Shown piece after piece: positions 46,012 to 57,594 of a DNA stretch of 64,000 nucleotides (position 1 is its first letter; each line of letters opens with the position of its first letter). The notes below the pieces were generated by a model. It was not told the origin of the DNA. It searched no databases and saw only the letters and a list, made by a program, of their open reading frames with translations. Source of the DNA: Polyodon spathula (Eukaryota > Chordata > Actinopteri > Acipenseriformes > Polyodontidae); assembly GCF_017654505.1 (NCBI RefSeq), contig NC_054534.1, forward strand, positions 47,869,788-47,933,787, given 5' to 3'. Made by a program: the position numbers and the translations under genes.

Positions 46012-48147
46012 TTAGAGCAGAGTGTTGGGCAGGTTGCTGTTCTGCCACCGCAGGCATGTGGTCTTCGAGTGCTTGTAGAGGTGGCTGGACTGACTGAAGC
46101 GCTTGCCACATTTAAGGCAAGCGTAGGGTTTTTCCCCTGTGTGCACACGGATGTGCTTCTTGCAATCTGTCAGGGTTAGGAAAGTCTTGCAACAAATTTT
46201 GCAGGCGTATTTGCGTGCCCCTTCTACCACTAACACATTGTGCTCCGAGAGCGCTTTCTTACATTTAGACAGCACGTCAGCAGAGGCGCGTGTCAACTGG
46301 GGAGGGGCCGCCACCTGCTGACCCCCATCGTAACCCGAGGAAGCTGCCCCGTTGAGCAGCATGTGGGAGCTGCTGCCTCCACCAACACCTCCAAAGGAAG
46401 ACGAGGAAGATGACGCATCCTGCAGCTGAGTACCATCCATTCGCATCGAGGCACCCATCACTGGCATCTTAGGGGCGATACGACGGTAGCCTGGAAAACC
46501 CATGTTTGCTGGCATCCCACCTCCACCTCCTTCCACTCCTTTGGTAGACCTGGAGAGGGAGTGTAGGCCCAGGCTGGACCTCTGGAAGTCCAATGCAAAC
46601 TGATCAGCCCCGCGGTAGCCATGGCCCATTGCATCTTGCATCGGCCGCAGGAAGTGAGCGTCCGAAGAATCACTGAAAGGGTTGCTGTCCCCTGACAGGT
46701 GCTGGTGGTGGTGGTGGTGGTGGGAAGGCCCATTGACAGATTTGGGGCTCAGGAGGTAGGCTGTATCCCCTTCCATGCGGCACTCCCCACTGGTGGTGTT
46801 GGGAAGATTGTCATTAGTGCCTTGGCTGTAGTTGTCCCCAGCTGCCCTGCCCTTGTTAAGGAAGCTGGAGATACTGAAATTCTGCTTGCCATCTAGGTTG
46901 CTATTGCTGGTGGGACCTACTCCTCTCCTGTCCCCCACATGGTCAGTTGTGGACTGAGGATCCGAGAAGCTGCGGTCGCTGCTCTCTGGACTCAGCTCGA
47001 TCTTGTCAGCCCCCTGCTCCACATGGTCACTGCCCTCAGCCTGTGAGATGACATCACTGACCTCATCCTGGGGCTCCGGGGAGCTCAGGGGTTCATTCTT
47101 CACCACCACATGCATGTGCTGCTCCTCCTCCTCTTCCTTTTCATCCCGCGCTTCCATATCCTTCCCTCCATCCTCAGGGGTGACATGAACCTGAAAGCTG
47201 CCATCATCAGCTGCTTGGTCATTCCGGGTCTGTTGTTGCCCAGTGTTACTGCCACCATCTGATTGGCTAGGCAGCTGAGCATCCTCTTGGTTACCGTAGG
47301 GTTGCTCGAACATCATGGTGCTATCATCTGCATTGTCCACCGATGAGACGCTTCCCAGGCCTTCATCGAGTTTTGGCCCATCACCCAGCTTGAGAGAATC
47401 CGGGGAAAAGTATTCACGAGCATGGGCTCCTGTGTCCACCACAACACCACCAATGTCACTCATTATCATGGACTCCTCGGCTGTAACTGAAGGCCTCAGC
47501 CGCTGCCTGAACCTGTCCTCTGCAGCAGCTGCAGCAGCAGAGGGCTTCCTCTTGTGAAAACGCCGTATGGGAAAGGATGCTCGCTGTTCCACCACTCCTG
47601 CTCCTCCACCCCGGATCGGATTGGTCTCATCAGCCCCATTCTGTCCTCCAAGCGCCGAGCTGACCAGGCTGAGACCCAACTGCTGCAGCAGGAAGGAGCG
47701 CTGGAGTCGGGAGCTGGCAGCCTGCTGTTCCTGCTGGACCCGCTCGTTATTGGTGCTGCCAGGGGGGGACATGGGCAGGGTGCGGGTGGTCAGGTAGTGC
47801 TTGCAGGCCTTGACCACAGCGTTGAGGTGGAGATGTGAGGCAGCTAGCAGCACGTCCATGACGTTGCTCTCACCTAGCATCAGCGTGGAGGTATACATCA
47901 TATCAATGAGAGCAGAGAAGGCCTCGGCTGTCACCACCTCGCTGTCTAGCTGGATCATGTTCATGCTGGTGTCTCCCTCTGTCACTGTGAAGAGAGCCCG
48001 GAAGTGTGTGCTACAAGCTGCTAGCACTGAGCGGTGCGCCTTGAAGTGACGGCTCCCCACTACGATCACACAGTCACACAACTGCCCATGTAGGCGCTGA
48101 TAATTCAGCTGCTGGAAGATCTGGTCAAAATGCCCTGGGAAATCCAT
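46012..48147 (-). CDS. ZBTB5: Zinc finger and BTB domain-containing protein 5, single coding exon
   Basis: A 711-residue nuclear transcriptional regulator; mammalian ZBTB5 is described as a repressor acting on the p21 gene. The N terminus MDFPGHFDQIFQQLNYQR opens the BTB/POZ dimerisation domain (about 1-125, with CDCVIVVG, FKAHRSVLAACS and ASHLHLNAVVKACKHYL). A long acidic, Ser-rich linker follows, with VVKNEPLSSPEPQDEVSD, ELSPESSDRSFSDPQS, an Ala run, a His run and Gly-Ser runs. Two C-terminal zinc fingers lie at 647-669 (C2H2, YACKICCKTF) and 675-698 (C2HC, YACLKCGKRF), with TGEKP between. The frame is open 28 codons upstream, but ttttggcag|GCC just before the ATG at 48147 is a splice acceptor, so this Met is the true start and 5' UTR exons lie further right. 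The ORF is intact and the ending NLPNTLL is conserved. Confidence 0.97.
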   Translation of the reverse strand: MDFPGHFDQIFQQLNYQRLHGQLCDCVIVVGSRHFKAHRSVLAACSTHFRALFTVTEGDTSMNMIQLDSEVVTAEAFSALIDMMYTSTLMLGESNVMDVLLAASHLHLNAVVKACKHYLTTRTLPMSPPGSTNNERVQQEQQAASSRLQRSFLLQQLGLSLVSSALGGQNGADETNPIRGGGAGVVEQRASFPIRRFHKRKPSAAAAAAEDRFRQRLRPSVTAEESMIMSDIGGVVVDTGAHAREYFSPDSLKLGDGPKLDEGLGSVSSVDNADDSTMMFEQPYGNQEDAQLPSQSDGGSNTGQQQTRNDQAADDGSFQVHVTPEDGGKDMEARDEKEEEEEQHMHVVVKNEPLSSPEPQDEVSDVISQAEGSDHVEQGADKIELSPESSDRSFSDPQSTTDHVGDRRGVGPTSNSNLDGKQNFSISSFLNKGRAAGDNYSQGTNDNLPNTTSGECRMEGDTAYLLSPKSVNGPSHHHHHHQHLSGDSNPFSDSSDAHFLRPMQDAMGHGYRGADQFALDFQRSSLGLHSLSRSTKGVEGGGGGMPANMGFPGYRRIAPKMPVMGASMRMDGTQLQDASSSSSSFGGVGGGSSSHMLLNGAASSGYDGGQQVAAPPQLTRASADVLSKCKKALSEHNVLVVEGARKYACKICCKTFLTLTDCKKHIRVHTGEKPYACLKCGKRFSQSSHLYKHSKTTCLRWQNSNLPNTLL

Positions 48148-48150
48148 GGC

Positions 48151-49433
48151 CTGCCAAAAGAGAAACAGAGACAAATCAGCATGGTCCAATATGGTTTCAA
48201 AAGACATGGCACAATTTATTTTAAGATACATGAATTTGGTGTAAATGCAGTTCTATACTTGCTGTAGCTGCTGTAAAATGGCGTGCTTGGCACCACAAGC
48301 AGTAGCAACAGTACTACAAAGACAGTACTGTAATGCTTCTGACATCAAATCTTAGGCACATGAAATTTCAAAAGTCAAACCTAGCTGCCTTTTTATCAAT
48401 TAGTCAACCAATCTTCATTTTATATAGCGCCTTTCATAGTGGAACACCATCACAAAGCGCTTTACAATAAATACAAGAAAATCCATAATACTTAATAGAT
48501 AAATGCATAATACATGACATACAGTGGAAAGTACATAATACACAATAGTAGCATAATACATAAAATAGTACATTAAATACAGTGGAAAGTGCGTAATACT
48601 TGAAATAATACAATACAGTGGAAAATGCATAACACGTGAAATAGTAGCAACAGCTAATAACAGATATCAGGCTTAAGGAGCATGGAAAGCAAGAGAGAAC
48701 AGGTGGGTTTAAGAGATATTCCAAATGTGAAGCCTCAAAGCATTGGGTCTTTAAAATTTAGAAACCAAAGTCACATCACGACAAAATGGTTGCCATTATT
48801 AGGTAACAGGTCAAACTGAAGGATACAATAAACATTTTGCTAGAGGAGTTTCAATAACACTGAATATATAGGTTGAATCTCAAACAATTTAAACAATATG
48901 AGTTGTTGAAAAAGTGTCTGCATCGGTGGTAAATTTACATAAACATATCCCCTTACGGCAGGGATGCTTAAATATAAATACTTTAAAATGGACTGCTTAC
49001 AAGGCAGTAAAGACTGAATTATCTTTGAAATTAAAAGCAAACCTGGAACAATTATGAAAATTCCATTTGACAAAACATGAAAGCAATTGTCAAGGGAATG
49101 ATTCATTAAAGCCTTGATTGATTGTCGGTGAAGTCTGGAGATCCAGCTGAGAAGAACCCGAGGAAGCAATAATATTGTGCTGAAAGGAAAGCATTATGCT
49201 GAGGCCTATCAAATCCAGAGTAAATTAAGGCTCAACTGGCCCGGGAATGATTCATGACAATAATGTCCGTAATGTCCAAGATGCTTGAATACTCTTTAAA
49301 CCCAGATTACAAAACAACTGCACTGTATACATGTAGCATGTGTTATGAAAGCCTTTATGAAATTCCCCAAAATCTTGAGTAAATTTTGGGCTTTGTAATA
49401 TTTTTTTTTTTCTGAGGGGAGCAATAGTACTTA
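48151..49433. other. ZBTB5 5' intron, mostly unassigned
   Basis: This follows the acceptor at 48151-48152 on the - strand. It contains an antisense L2-type tail (48415-48475) and AT-rich sequence. 49000-49380 has no visible repeat and could be conserved non-coding DNA, but nothing in it proves that. Confidence 0.4.
48415..48475 (-). mobile_element. L2-clade 3' tail, antisense
   Basis: The stretch tatatagcgcctttcatagt then caccatcacaaagcgcttta is the reverse complement of the tail at 39944-40017, which shows orientation and family. Confidence 0.65.
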
Positions 49434-49852
49434 TAAGAACATAAGAAAGTTTACAAACGAGGATGCCATTTAGTTTGTTAATAGCTTATTTATCCCAGAA
49501 TCTCATCACACAGCTTCTTCAAGGATCCTAGGGTGTCAGCTTCAACAACATTACTGGGGAGTTGGTTCCAGACCCTCACAATTCTCTGTGTAAAAAAAGT
49601 TGAATGCCCCTTTATCTAATCTCCATTTGTGACCCCTGGTCCTTGTTTCTTTTTTCACATCGAAAAAGTCCCTTGGGTCAACATTGTCAATACCTTTTAG
49701 GATTTTGAATGCTTGAAAATCAGGTCGCCGCGTAGTCTTCTTTGTTCAAGACTGAATAGATACAATTATTTTAGCCTGTCTGCATATGACATGCCTTTTA
49801 AACCTGGAATAATTCTGCTCGCTCTTCTTTGCACTCTTTCTAGAGCAGCATA
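49434..49852 (-). mobile_element. CR1-like LINE 3' fragment (copy E)
   Basis: On the - strand this carries the ORF2 C-terminal codons and the 3' UTR ending in ttcttatgttcttat, matching 8449-8920 with several small deletions. It is severely 5' truncated, which is usual for target-primed reverse transcription, and more diverged than copies A, C and D. Confidence 0.88.
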
Positions 49853-50864
49853 CCACCGGGTTTTGGGTTGGGTCAGTGCATGTTACAAGCGTGCGGGACC
49901 ACATTTACACTGCTGCATGATACAGTTCAGTGTAAGATCACAACTAGGAGATACAGCTGGAGCAAGCAGAGCTGGTGTTTTTCTATGACTAAAAAATGTG
50001 CAGGTTCTGCTACTAAAACAATGCTTGTTAACCCATTCCTGGAAAAGAAAGAGAAAGAAACAAACAAACAAACAAACAAACAAACACCTGGTCTATCTGC
50101 TTGAACTTGCAAAAACAACACAACACAGAGTGAGGGTAAAGTGATAAAACCTAGAAATAAACAAATACTCAAAAGCTGCTATAGATGGGTCTTTTCATTT
50201 GAACTCATCACACAAGCAATTGTTTTGTCAAATTCACTGACCCGTTATTTCCAAGCTGAGGACACATTTAAGACAATGGGTTCTATTAAAAAAGCTTCAA
50301 CTCATTATGTGAGGGAAACAACAGGCCCAGAGTTATTTAAATGTTTTTCATGAATAAAACTAGTTTTGATATTCCTGGAACTGTTCTGGAATACTGATTG
50401 ATTAATTAACAGTAAAGAACAGTTTCAGAAATATCAAACTTTATTTTATTCATGTAAATAGATTTGAAAAAAAATGATTTTCAGTCGGATAGCCAAAAGT
50501 AGAGTTTTCACCTAACCCGTGGACAGTCAAAGATTCTTTGACTCTGGCTCTCTCAGAAAAAACACTGTTATGCAGACTGCATGATAGAGCAGGCATACCA
50601 GCTCTTTCAAAATGGCACAAATACTGGTGAAGCAATCTATGTAAATATGGTTTCCATTAAAACCTACTCAAGCACCGGTTCTCTAACAATCAGATGTGTC
50701 CGTCCGCTAAACCAATTGGGAATGTCATGGTATGCTGCTTTCACAGTATACAGTGCCGTGGTATAGTCCTACATAGGGCCCTATGAAATTGGTTTTATTT
50801 TTATTCAGTTTTTTTTCCCCTGTTTAAAAAAAATGTAATTCAGCATTTACAATACATTGTTCTA
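49853..50864. other. Unassigned sequence with an (AAAC)n tract
   Basis: An (AAAC)n run lies at about 50058-50087. No exon, RNA gene or transposon end was recognised in this interval. Confidence 0.4.
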
Positions 50865-51983
50865 CAGTGGTTTGCAGAAGTATTCACCCCCTACCAATAA
50901 TGTCACATTTTGTTGAATTACAAATGTGTGCAGTTTTTCAAACAAACTTTTTTTATCCAAAGCTGTAGTGGTTACACTGAACACTTATATGAGGAGGAGG
51001 AGGTTAAATGTCAGCAAAACTTGCAAAGAAAATATACACAATGAAATTTACTGGTTGCATAAGTATTCAGCCCCTCAAGTCAGTACTTGGTAAAAGCACC
51101 TTTTGCAGCAATTACTGCTGAGAGTCTTTTTGGATAGGTCTTTACTAGCTTTGCACAGCAGGATGGTGACATTTTTGCCTATTCTTCACAGGAAAATTGC
51201 TCCATTTCTGATAAGTTTTTTGGGGATCGTCAATGGACTGCAATCTTCAAGACTCGCCATAAATTTTCAATTGGATTCAAGTCAAGACTTTGACTGGGCC
51301 ACATTAATTCTCTTCTTGTTCAACCACTCCAGTGGGGCTTTGGATTTGTGCTTCGGGTCATTGTCCTGCTTAAATGGGAATTTCCTCCCATTTAAGCAGG
51401 ACATCCTAAACCAGTTTCCTGCCTCCCCAGCTGCTCAGTTTGGGAGGGTGACCTGATCTGGGTAGTGTCTGGGTGGTATGATGCATCCTCCACTTCTTAA
51501 TGATGGACTTCACTGTGCTGAGAGGGATAATCCGCACCTTTGAAATTTTCTTGTACGTTTCTCCTGCTGTGCCTCTACCACTTTATCCCTGACTTGTTTC
51601 TAAAGCTCCTTGGTCTTCATGGTTGCTTTGTTGGATCACTACGCGAGTTGCAGCTTCAAAGTCTTTATATACGAGAGGAAAATTATCTACAAGTTAAACC
51701 ACTTTGAGTACACACACCATTTCAAACAAATCATTTGCACCTGAGCTGATTTGCACCTGAGCACCTGGGCTGCAGTAGCAAAGGGGATGAATACTTATGC
51801 AACTGAGATTAATCTGTTTTTCTAAGTAAATATTCCTTATTTATATTCAATATGCATTATTATTATTTTTTTACTTTATCAATGTGGAGTAGTTTGTGTA
51901 GATTCTACACATCGTGGCGTACGCTCAGGTGCAAACAAAATGTGAAAACATTGCAGGGGGGTGAATACTTCTGTAAACCACTG
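50865..51983 (-). mobile_element. Tc1-like transposon, internally deleted
   Basis: The termini (cagtggtttgcagaagtatt) are inverted and flanked by TA (50863-50864, 51984-51985). On the - strand the N-terminal DNA-binding part of the transposase is traceable near 51560-51440 (STVKSIIKKWR). The C-terminal part follows near 51300-51090 (LDLNPIENLWR then CAKLVKTY). The middle with the first two catalytic Asp is deleted, and stops occur, so it is non-autonomous. A short palindrome (cccatttaagcaggac and its inverse) lies at 51367-51405. Confidence 0.88.
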
Positions 51984-52639
51984 TAAATCAAATCAAAATG
52001 CTTTGATACAGCGATAACAATTAAGTAGCCTAACAGTTATATGCGATGAAAGTAAACAGGTCTTGAAATAGGCAACCCCATCTGTATGTTGTGGTTATTT
52101 TATTCTTGAAAACCTGTAATTTTATAAATTAATAAAGCACAGAACCAAAGATAATATATTTGATACAGCTTCCAAAGTCTCTTCAGCTGCTCTTCTAACT
52201 AGTTAGTGAGCTAACTAAAAAAAAAAATGGTAAAAATGTAGATATTGTTGTGGGAAGGTCCTATCTAAAGTCTTTCACATATACAACTTGTCCAATACAC
52301 AGGACCTACTTTAATCATAAGGTAAAATCATAAGGTAGAGTTTGAATTGTAAGGGTTTATCTCTGCCACTATCTCCACCAGACAGAAATCCCCTTACTAG
52401 CTGAACAGCCAATTAACTGTGTTTTTTCAACCAGATCTAGCAATTAAGAGACTTGCTACCCAACCCGAGCCCGAAGGGTCACAACAATAACACCCTGTTT
52501 CCATTAGCCACGTTTAGGTACACCTAGGGACGGAGGAAATGGAAGCACTTTAACATTTGGTCAGAAAATCCAGTAGTTGCAGTTATTGGGCGCAGTGTGA
52601 AATCTTTTTTGGAAAAAAAAAATTGTGCGGGCAATGGGA
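51984..52639. other. Unassigned sequence upstream of ZBTB5
   Basis: AT-rich DNA with a tandem ataaggtaaaatc doublet at about 52315-52340. No coding or transposon motif was recognised. Confidence 0.35.
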
Positions 52640-52828
52640 ATTGAAGAAAATAAAAACTTAAAATAGGAGTACAAAAAAGTGAATGACGCCAACAACAAAA
52701 GTGGCAACAGCAGAAAAACGTTCAAATACTTTGAGCTAATGGACAACATACTGGGATGCCATCCAGGACACAGCCTCGAAGGTGTTGTTTGTACCCGTCC
52801 ATGGAGGACTGAAGCCCTTGTTTGGAAG
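52640..52828 (+). pseudogene. Myb/SANT-like domain fragment
   Basis: Read from 52640 the + strand gives EYKKVNDANNKSGNSRKTFK then YFELMDNILGCHPG. It resembles the trihelix/Myb-SANT-like proteins of Harbinger-type transposons and their domesticated MSANTD relatives, which have a pattern like YRKVKD.N.rSG..RKTWKF then LG.rPA. An in-frame stop precedes EYKK and no start is seen. It is most likely a transposon fragment, not a host gene. Confidence 0.45.
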
Positions 52829-53339
52829 GTATGTGGACTTGTTCTGTTTTAAATTAAGCTTTGTTGTTGTTTTGCAACTTTATACCCAAAAAAAGTACAC
52901 TATTGTTCACCCATTGACTGTACACCCATTCATTGTTTTAAAAATAAATAAAACAAACAAATGCTAAAAGGAAATACAATTTATTTATTAACTAAAATAT
53001 TATTTTATTCCGTTAGAAACACTGATCAGCAATACACCTGCAAATCACTCCAGTAGAGAGGAATGTGAAACAAAAGGACCTTTTCCCCCAGAATCTGCAG
53101 AATTTGACTGAGGTATTCTTTTTTTCAGTTAAAGAACAATTATTCTTGTATTAAATGTACATTACTGCATACAGTTTGTGGGCATTTTTAACATATGTGA
53201 AAAATATATCTATTCAGAACTAGTAACTCAAATGACAGATCACCAGGATCTTCAACCCGCATGGCTTCCCCATGACCTGCAGCACGACCTAGAGATATTG
53301 TGCAGTTACAGCAATGTACTATTGCACAAAGAAGTATTA
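52829..53339. other. Unassigned sequence before the Tc1-like fragment
   Basis: No recognisable exon or repeat. A TA at 53338-53339 marks the edge of the next Tc1-like element. Confidence 0.35.
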
Positions 53340-53739
53340 CAGTGCTGTGAAAAAGAATTTGCCCAGTCTGATTTTCTGTATTTTTGCCACTTAATGTTAT
53401 CAGATCTTCAACCAAAATCTGATAGTGAACAAATAACACATTTATTTATTAAAGAAAGTTATGCAACACCCAGTGCCCCCGTGTGAAAAAGTAATCGCCC
53501 CCTTAGACTCAGTAACTGGTTACGCCACCGTTAGCAGCAATAGCTGCAACCAAATGCTTCCTGTAGTTATTGATCAGTCTCTCACAGTGCCGTGGAGGAA
53601 ATTTTGTCCACTCCTTCTTGCAGAACTGCTTCAACTCAGTGACATTTGTGGGTTTTTGAGCATAAACTGCTCGTTTCAGGTCCTGCCACAACATCTCAAC
53701 GGAGTTTAGGTCTGGACTTTGACTAGGCCATTCCAAAAC
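53340..53739 (-). mobile_element. Tc1-like transposon, one end only, abutting the minisatellite
   Basis: The terminal cagtgctgtgaaaaagaatt follows TA. On the - strand it encodes the transposase C terminus: MEWPSQSPDLNSVEMLWQDL, then FPPRHCERLINNYRKHL and a stop. In relatives the D-LN-(I/V)E motif holds the last catalytic acid. The other end and the rest of the transposase are missing; the homology stops exactly where the tandem array starts. Confidence 0.88.
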
Positions 53740-56700
53740 TTCGGGTCGGGTGTAGTTTGTATATTATAGTTCAGGTTTGGGTCGGGTGTAGTTTGTATAT
53801 TATAGTTCGGGTCGGGTGTGGTTTGTATATTATAGTTCAGGTTCGGGTCGGGTGTAGTTTGTATATTATAGTTCAGGTTCGGGTCGGGTGTAGTTTGTAT
53901 ATTATAGTTCGGGTCGGGTGTAGTTTGTATATTATAGTTCAGGTTCGGGTCGGGTGTAGTTTGTATACTATAGTTCGGGTCGGGTGTAGTTTGTATATTA
54001 TATTCAGTTTCGGGTCGGGTGTAGTTTGTATATTATAGTTCGGGTCGGGTGTAGTTTGTATATTATAGTTCAGGTTCGGGTCGGGTGTAGTTTGTATATT
54101 ATAGTTCGGGTCGGGTGTAGTTTGTATATTATAGTTCAGGTTCGGGTCGGGTGTAGTTTGTATATTATAGTTCAGGTTCGGGTCGGGTGTAGTTTGTATA
54201 TTATAGTTCAGGTTCGGGTCGGGTGTAGTTTGTATACTATAGTTTGGGTCGGGTGTAGTTTGTATATTATAGTTCAGGTTCGGGTCGGGTGTAGTTTGTA
54301 TACTATAGTTCGGGTCGGGTGTAGTTTGTATATTATAGTTCAGGTTTGGGTCGGGTGTAGTTTGTATATTATAGTTCAGGTTCGGGTCGGGTGTAGTTTG
54401 TATACTATAGTTCGAGTCGGGTGTAGTTTGTATATTATAGTTCAGGTTCGGGTCGGGTGTAGTTTGTATGTTATACTTCGGGTCAGATGTAGTTTGTACG
54501 TTATAGTTCGGGTCGGGTGTAGTTTGTACATTATAGTTCGGGTCGGGTGTAGTTTGTATATTATAGTTCAGGTTCGGGTCGGGTGTAGTTTGTATACTAT
54601 AGTTCGGGTCGGGTGTAGTTTGTATTTTATAGTTCGGGTCGGGTGTAGTTTGTATATTATAGTTCGGGTCGGGTGTAGTTTGTATATTATATTTCAGGTT
54701 TGGGTCGGGTGTAGTTCGTATATTATAGTTCGGGTCGGGTGTAGTTTGTATATTATAGTTCAGGTTCGGGTTGGGTGTAGTTTGTACACTATAGTTCGGG
54801 TCGGGTGTAGATTGTATATTATAGTTCAGGTTCGGGTCGGGTGTAGTTTGTATATTATAGTTCAGGTTCGGGTCGGGTGTAGTTTGTATACTATAGTTCA
54901 GGTTTGGGTCGGGTGTAGTTTGTATATTATAGTTCAGGTTCGGGTCGGGTGTAGTTTGTATACTATAGTTCAGGTCGGGTGTAGTTTGTATATTATAGTT
55001 CAGGTTCGGGTCGGGTGTAGTTTGTATACTATAGTTCGGGTCGGGTGTAGTTTGTATATTATAGTTCAGGTTCGGGTCGGGTGTAGTTTGTATATTATAG
55101 TTCGGGTCGGGTGTAGTTTGTATATTATAGTTCAGGGTCGGGTGTAGTTTGTATATTATAGTTCAGGTTCGGGTCGGTTGTAGTTTGTATATTATAGTTC
55201 AGGTTCGGGTCGGGTGTAGTTTGTATATTATAGTTCGGGTCGGGTGTAGTTTGTATATTATAGTTCAGGTTCGGGTCGGGTGTAGTTTGTATATTATAGT
55301 TCAGGTTCGGGTCGGGTGTAGTTCGTATATTATAGTTCGGGTTCGGGTCGGTTGTAGTTTGTATATTATAGTTCAGGTTCAGGTCGGGTGAGTTCGTATA
55401 TTATAGTTCGGGTCGGGTGTAGTTTGTATATTATAGTTCAGGTTCGGGTCGGTTGTAGTTTGTATATTATAGTTCAGGTTCGGGTCGGGTGTAGTTTGTA
55501 TATTATAGTTTAGGTTTGGGTCGGGTGTAGTTTGTATTTTATAGTTCGGGTCGGGTGTAGTTTGTATACTATAGTTCGGGTCGGGTGTAGTTTGTATATT
55601 ATAGTTCGGGTCGGGTGTAGTTTGTATATTATAGTTCAGGTTCGGGTCGGGTGTAGTTTGTATATTATAGTTCAGGTTCGGGTCGGGTGTAGTTTGTATA
55701 TTATAGTTCGGGTCGGGTGTAGTTTGTATATTATAGTTCAGGTTCGGGTCGGGTGTAGTTTGTATACTATAGTTCGGGTCGGGTGTAGTTTGTATATTAT
55801 AGTTCAGGTTCGGGTCGGGTGTAGTTTGTATATTATAGTTCGGGTCGGGTGTAGTTTGTATATTATAGTTCAGGGGGTCGGGTGTAGTTTGTATATTATA
55901 GTTCAGGTTCGGGTCGGGTGTAGTTTGTATTTTATAGTTCGGGTCGGGTGTAGTTTGTATATTATAGTTCAGGTTTGGGTCGGGTGTAGTTCGTATATTA
56001 TAGTTCGGGTCGGGTGTAGTTTGTATTTTATAGTTCACGTTCGGGTTGGGTGTAGTTTGTACACTATAGTTCGGGTCGGGTGTAGATTTGTATATTATAG
56101 TTCAGGTTCGGGTCGGGTGTAGTTTGTATATTATAGTTCAGGTTCGGGTCGGGTGTAGTTTGTATATTATAGTTCGGGTCGGGTGTAGTTTGTATATTAT
56201 AGTTCAGGTTCGGGTCGGGTGTAGTTTGTATACTATAGTTCAGGTCGGGTGTAGTTTGTATATTATAGTTCAGGTTTGGGTCGGGTGTAGTTTGTATATT
56301 ATAGTTCGGGTTCGGGTCGGGTGTAGTTTGTATATTATAGTTCAGGTTTGGGTCGGGTGTAGTTCGTATATTATAGTTCAGGTTCGGGTCGGGTGTAGTT
56401 TGTATATTATAGTTCAGGTTTGGTCGGGTGTAGTTTGTATATTATAGTTCAGGTTCGGGTCGGGTGTAGTTTGTATATTATAGTTCAGGTTCGGGTCGGG
56501 TGTAGTTTGTATACTATAGTTCGGGTCGGGTGTAGTTTGTATATTATAGTTCAGGTTTGGGTCGGGTGTAGTTTGTATATTATAGTTCAGGTTCGGGTCG
56601 GGTGTAGTTCGTATATTATCGTTCGGGTCGGCTGTAGTTTGTATATTATAGTTCAGGTTCGGGTCGGGTGAGTTTGTATACTATAGTTTGGGTCGGGTGT

Positions 56701-57011
56701 AGTTTGTATATTATAGTTCAGGTTCAGGTCGGGTGTAGTTCGTATATTATCGTTCGGGTCGGCTGTAGTTTGTATATTATAGTTCAGGTTCGGGTCGGGT
56801 GCAGTTTATAAATTATAATTCAGGTTCGGGTTAGGGTGTAGTTTGTATATTATAGTTCAGGTTCGGGTTGGGTGTAGTTTGTATATTATAGTTCGGGTTG
56901 GGTGTAGTTTGTATATTATAGCTCGGGTCAGGTCGGGTGTAGTTTGTATATTATAGTTCAGGTTCGGGTCGGGTGTAGTTTGTATATTATAGTTCGGGTT
57001 CGGGTTGGGTC
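53740..57011. repeat. 3.3-kb minisatellite of 30- and 36-bp units
   Basis: About 100 units share ttcgggtcgggtgtag followed by tttgtatattatag. Two lengths alternate irregularly: 30 bp, and 36 bp with an extra aggttc. Because both lengths are multiples of three and lack stops in one frame on each strand, long artefactual ORFs appear (YIIVRVGCSL repeats on +, PDPNYNIQTT repeats on -). Unit variants (tactatag, ttcgtatat, ttgggtcg) are scattered. Paired GGG tracts make the + strand G-rich. It is not a coding region. Confidence 0.97.
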
Positions 57012-57594
57012 AGAGTGTTCAGTGAGTGGATTATGCCATTTTTATTTTTATGTTTTGTGTTTCTTTCTGTATGTGCAAGTGCTTCCTAAAACTCACTTCC
57101 TCCTTCCTTTTTTGCCTGTCTAAAAATATATTACGCGAGTGAAGTGCTGCCATGAGGGGCAAGGACTGCAAGCGTGCATGTCCGTTAACCAAAAATGTAC
57201 AAAAGGAGAGAATTTCTACATTTAAAAAAAAAAAAAAAGATAACAGTTTTATATCACTCGCTTAATATCATATCCCTTTTATTATCATGACTTTTGAAAA
57301 ACCACTCGTCATGCATCATAGGTTACCTCTCTTAATATCATCTCACAAACCCGCTTATTGTCATGCTTTGTCAAATGCCTTGTGCATTTTGTGCAGGCTG
57401 TCAAATACCAAGTAGGTGGTCCAAGGGGATACAGTTTGAGATTGGTAACTGCAGGCTTGGAGACCTTGCTTGAGGTGGCCTTTGTGCGCAGCTTCAAAAT
57501 ATGTCATGGGGTTGTGGCTCGATAGGCATGTCATTTGAGACAGAATGTGTTGAGTAATGCACATTATTAAATTAAGAAAATAGTTGTGAATTAC
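57012..57594. other. Unassigned sequence between minisatellite and solo LTR
   Basis: AT-rich, with a poly(A) run at about 57222-57238. Two short overlapping - strand ORFs (57309-57564) have no recognisable motif. Confidence 0.35.

Noticed and set aside
46139..47838. Several + strand ORFs of 60-94 codons opposite ZBTB5
   Set aside because: They lie antisense to a strongly conserved coding exon and reflect its codon composition.
48148..48231. Upstream Met of the ZBTB5 frame (28 extra codons)
   Set aside because: A splice acceptor (ttttggcag) lies between it and the conserved MDFPGHF start, so the extension is intronic.
53757..56671. Long ORFs (up to 373 codons) across the tandem array on both strands
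   Set aside because: They follow from unit lengths divisible by three with no stop in the unit; no start context, domain or independent codon bias supports a protein.
53740..57011. CRISPR-like or satellite-centromere interpretation of the array
   Set aside because: Units are contiguous without unique spacers and the host is a vertebrate; length is too small and local to argue for a centromere.
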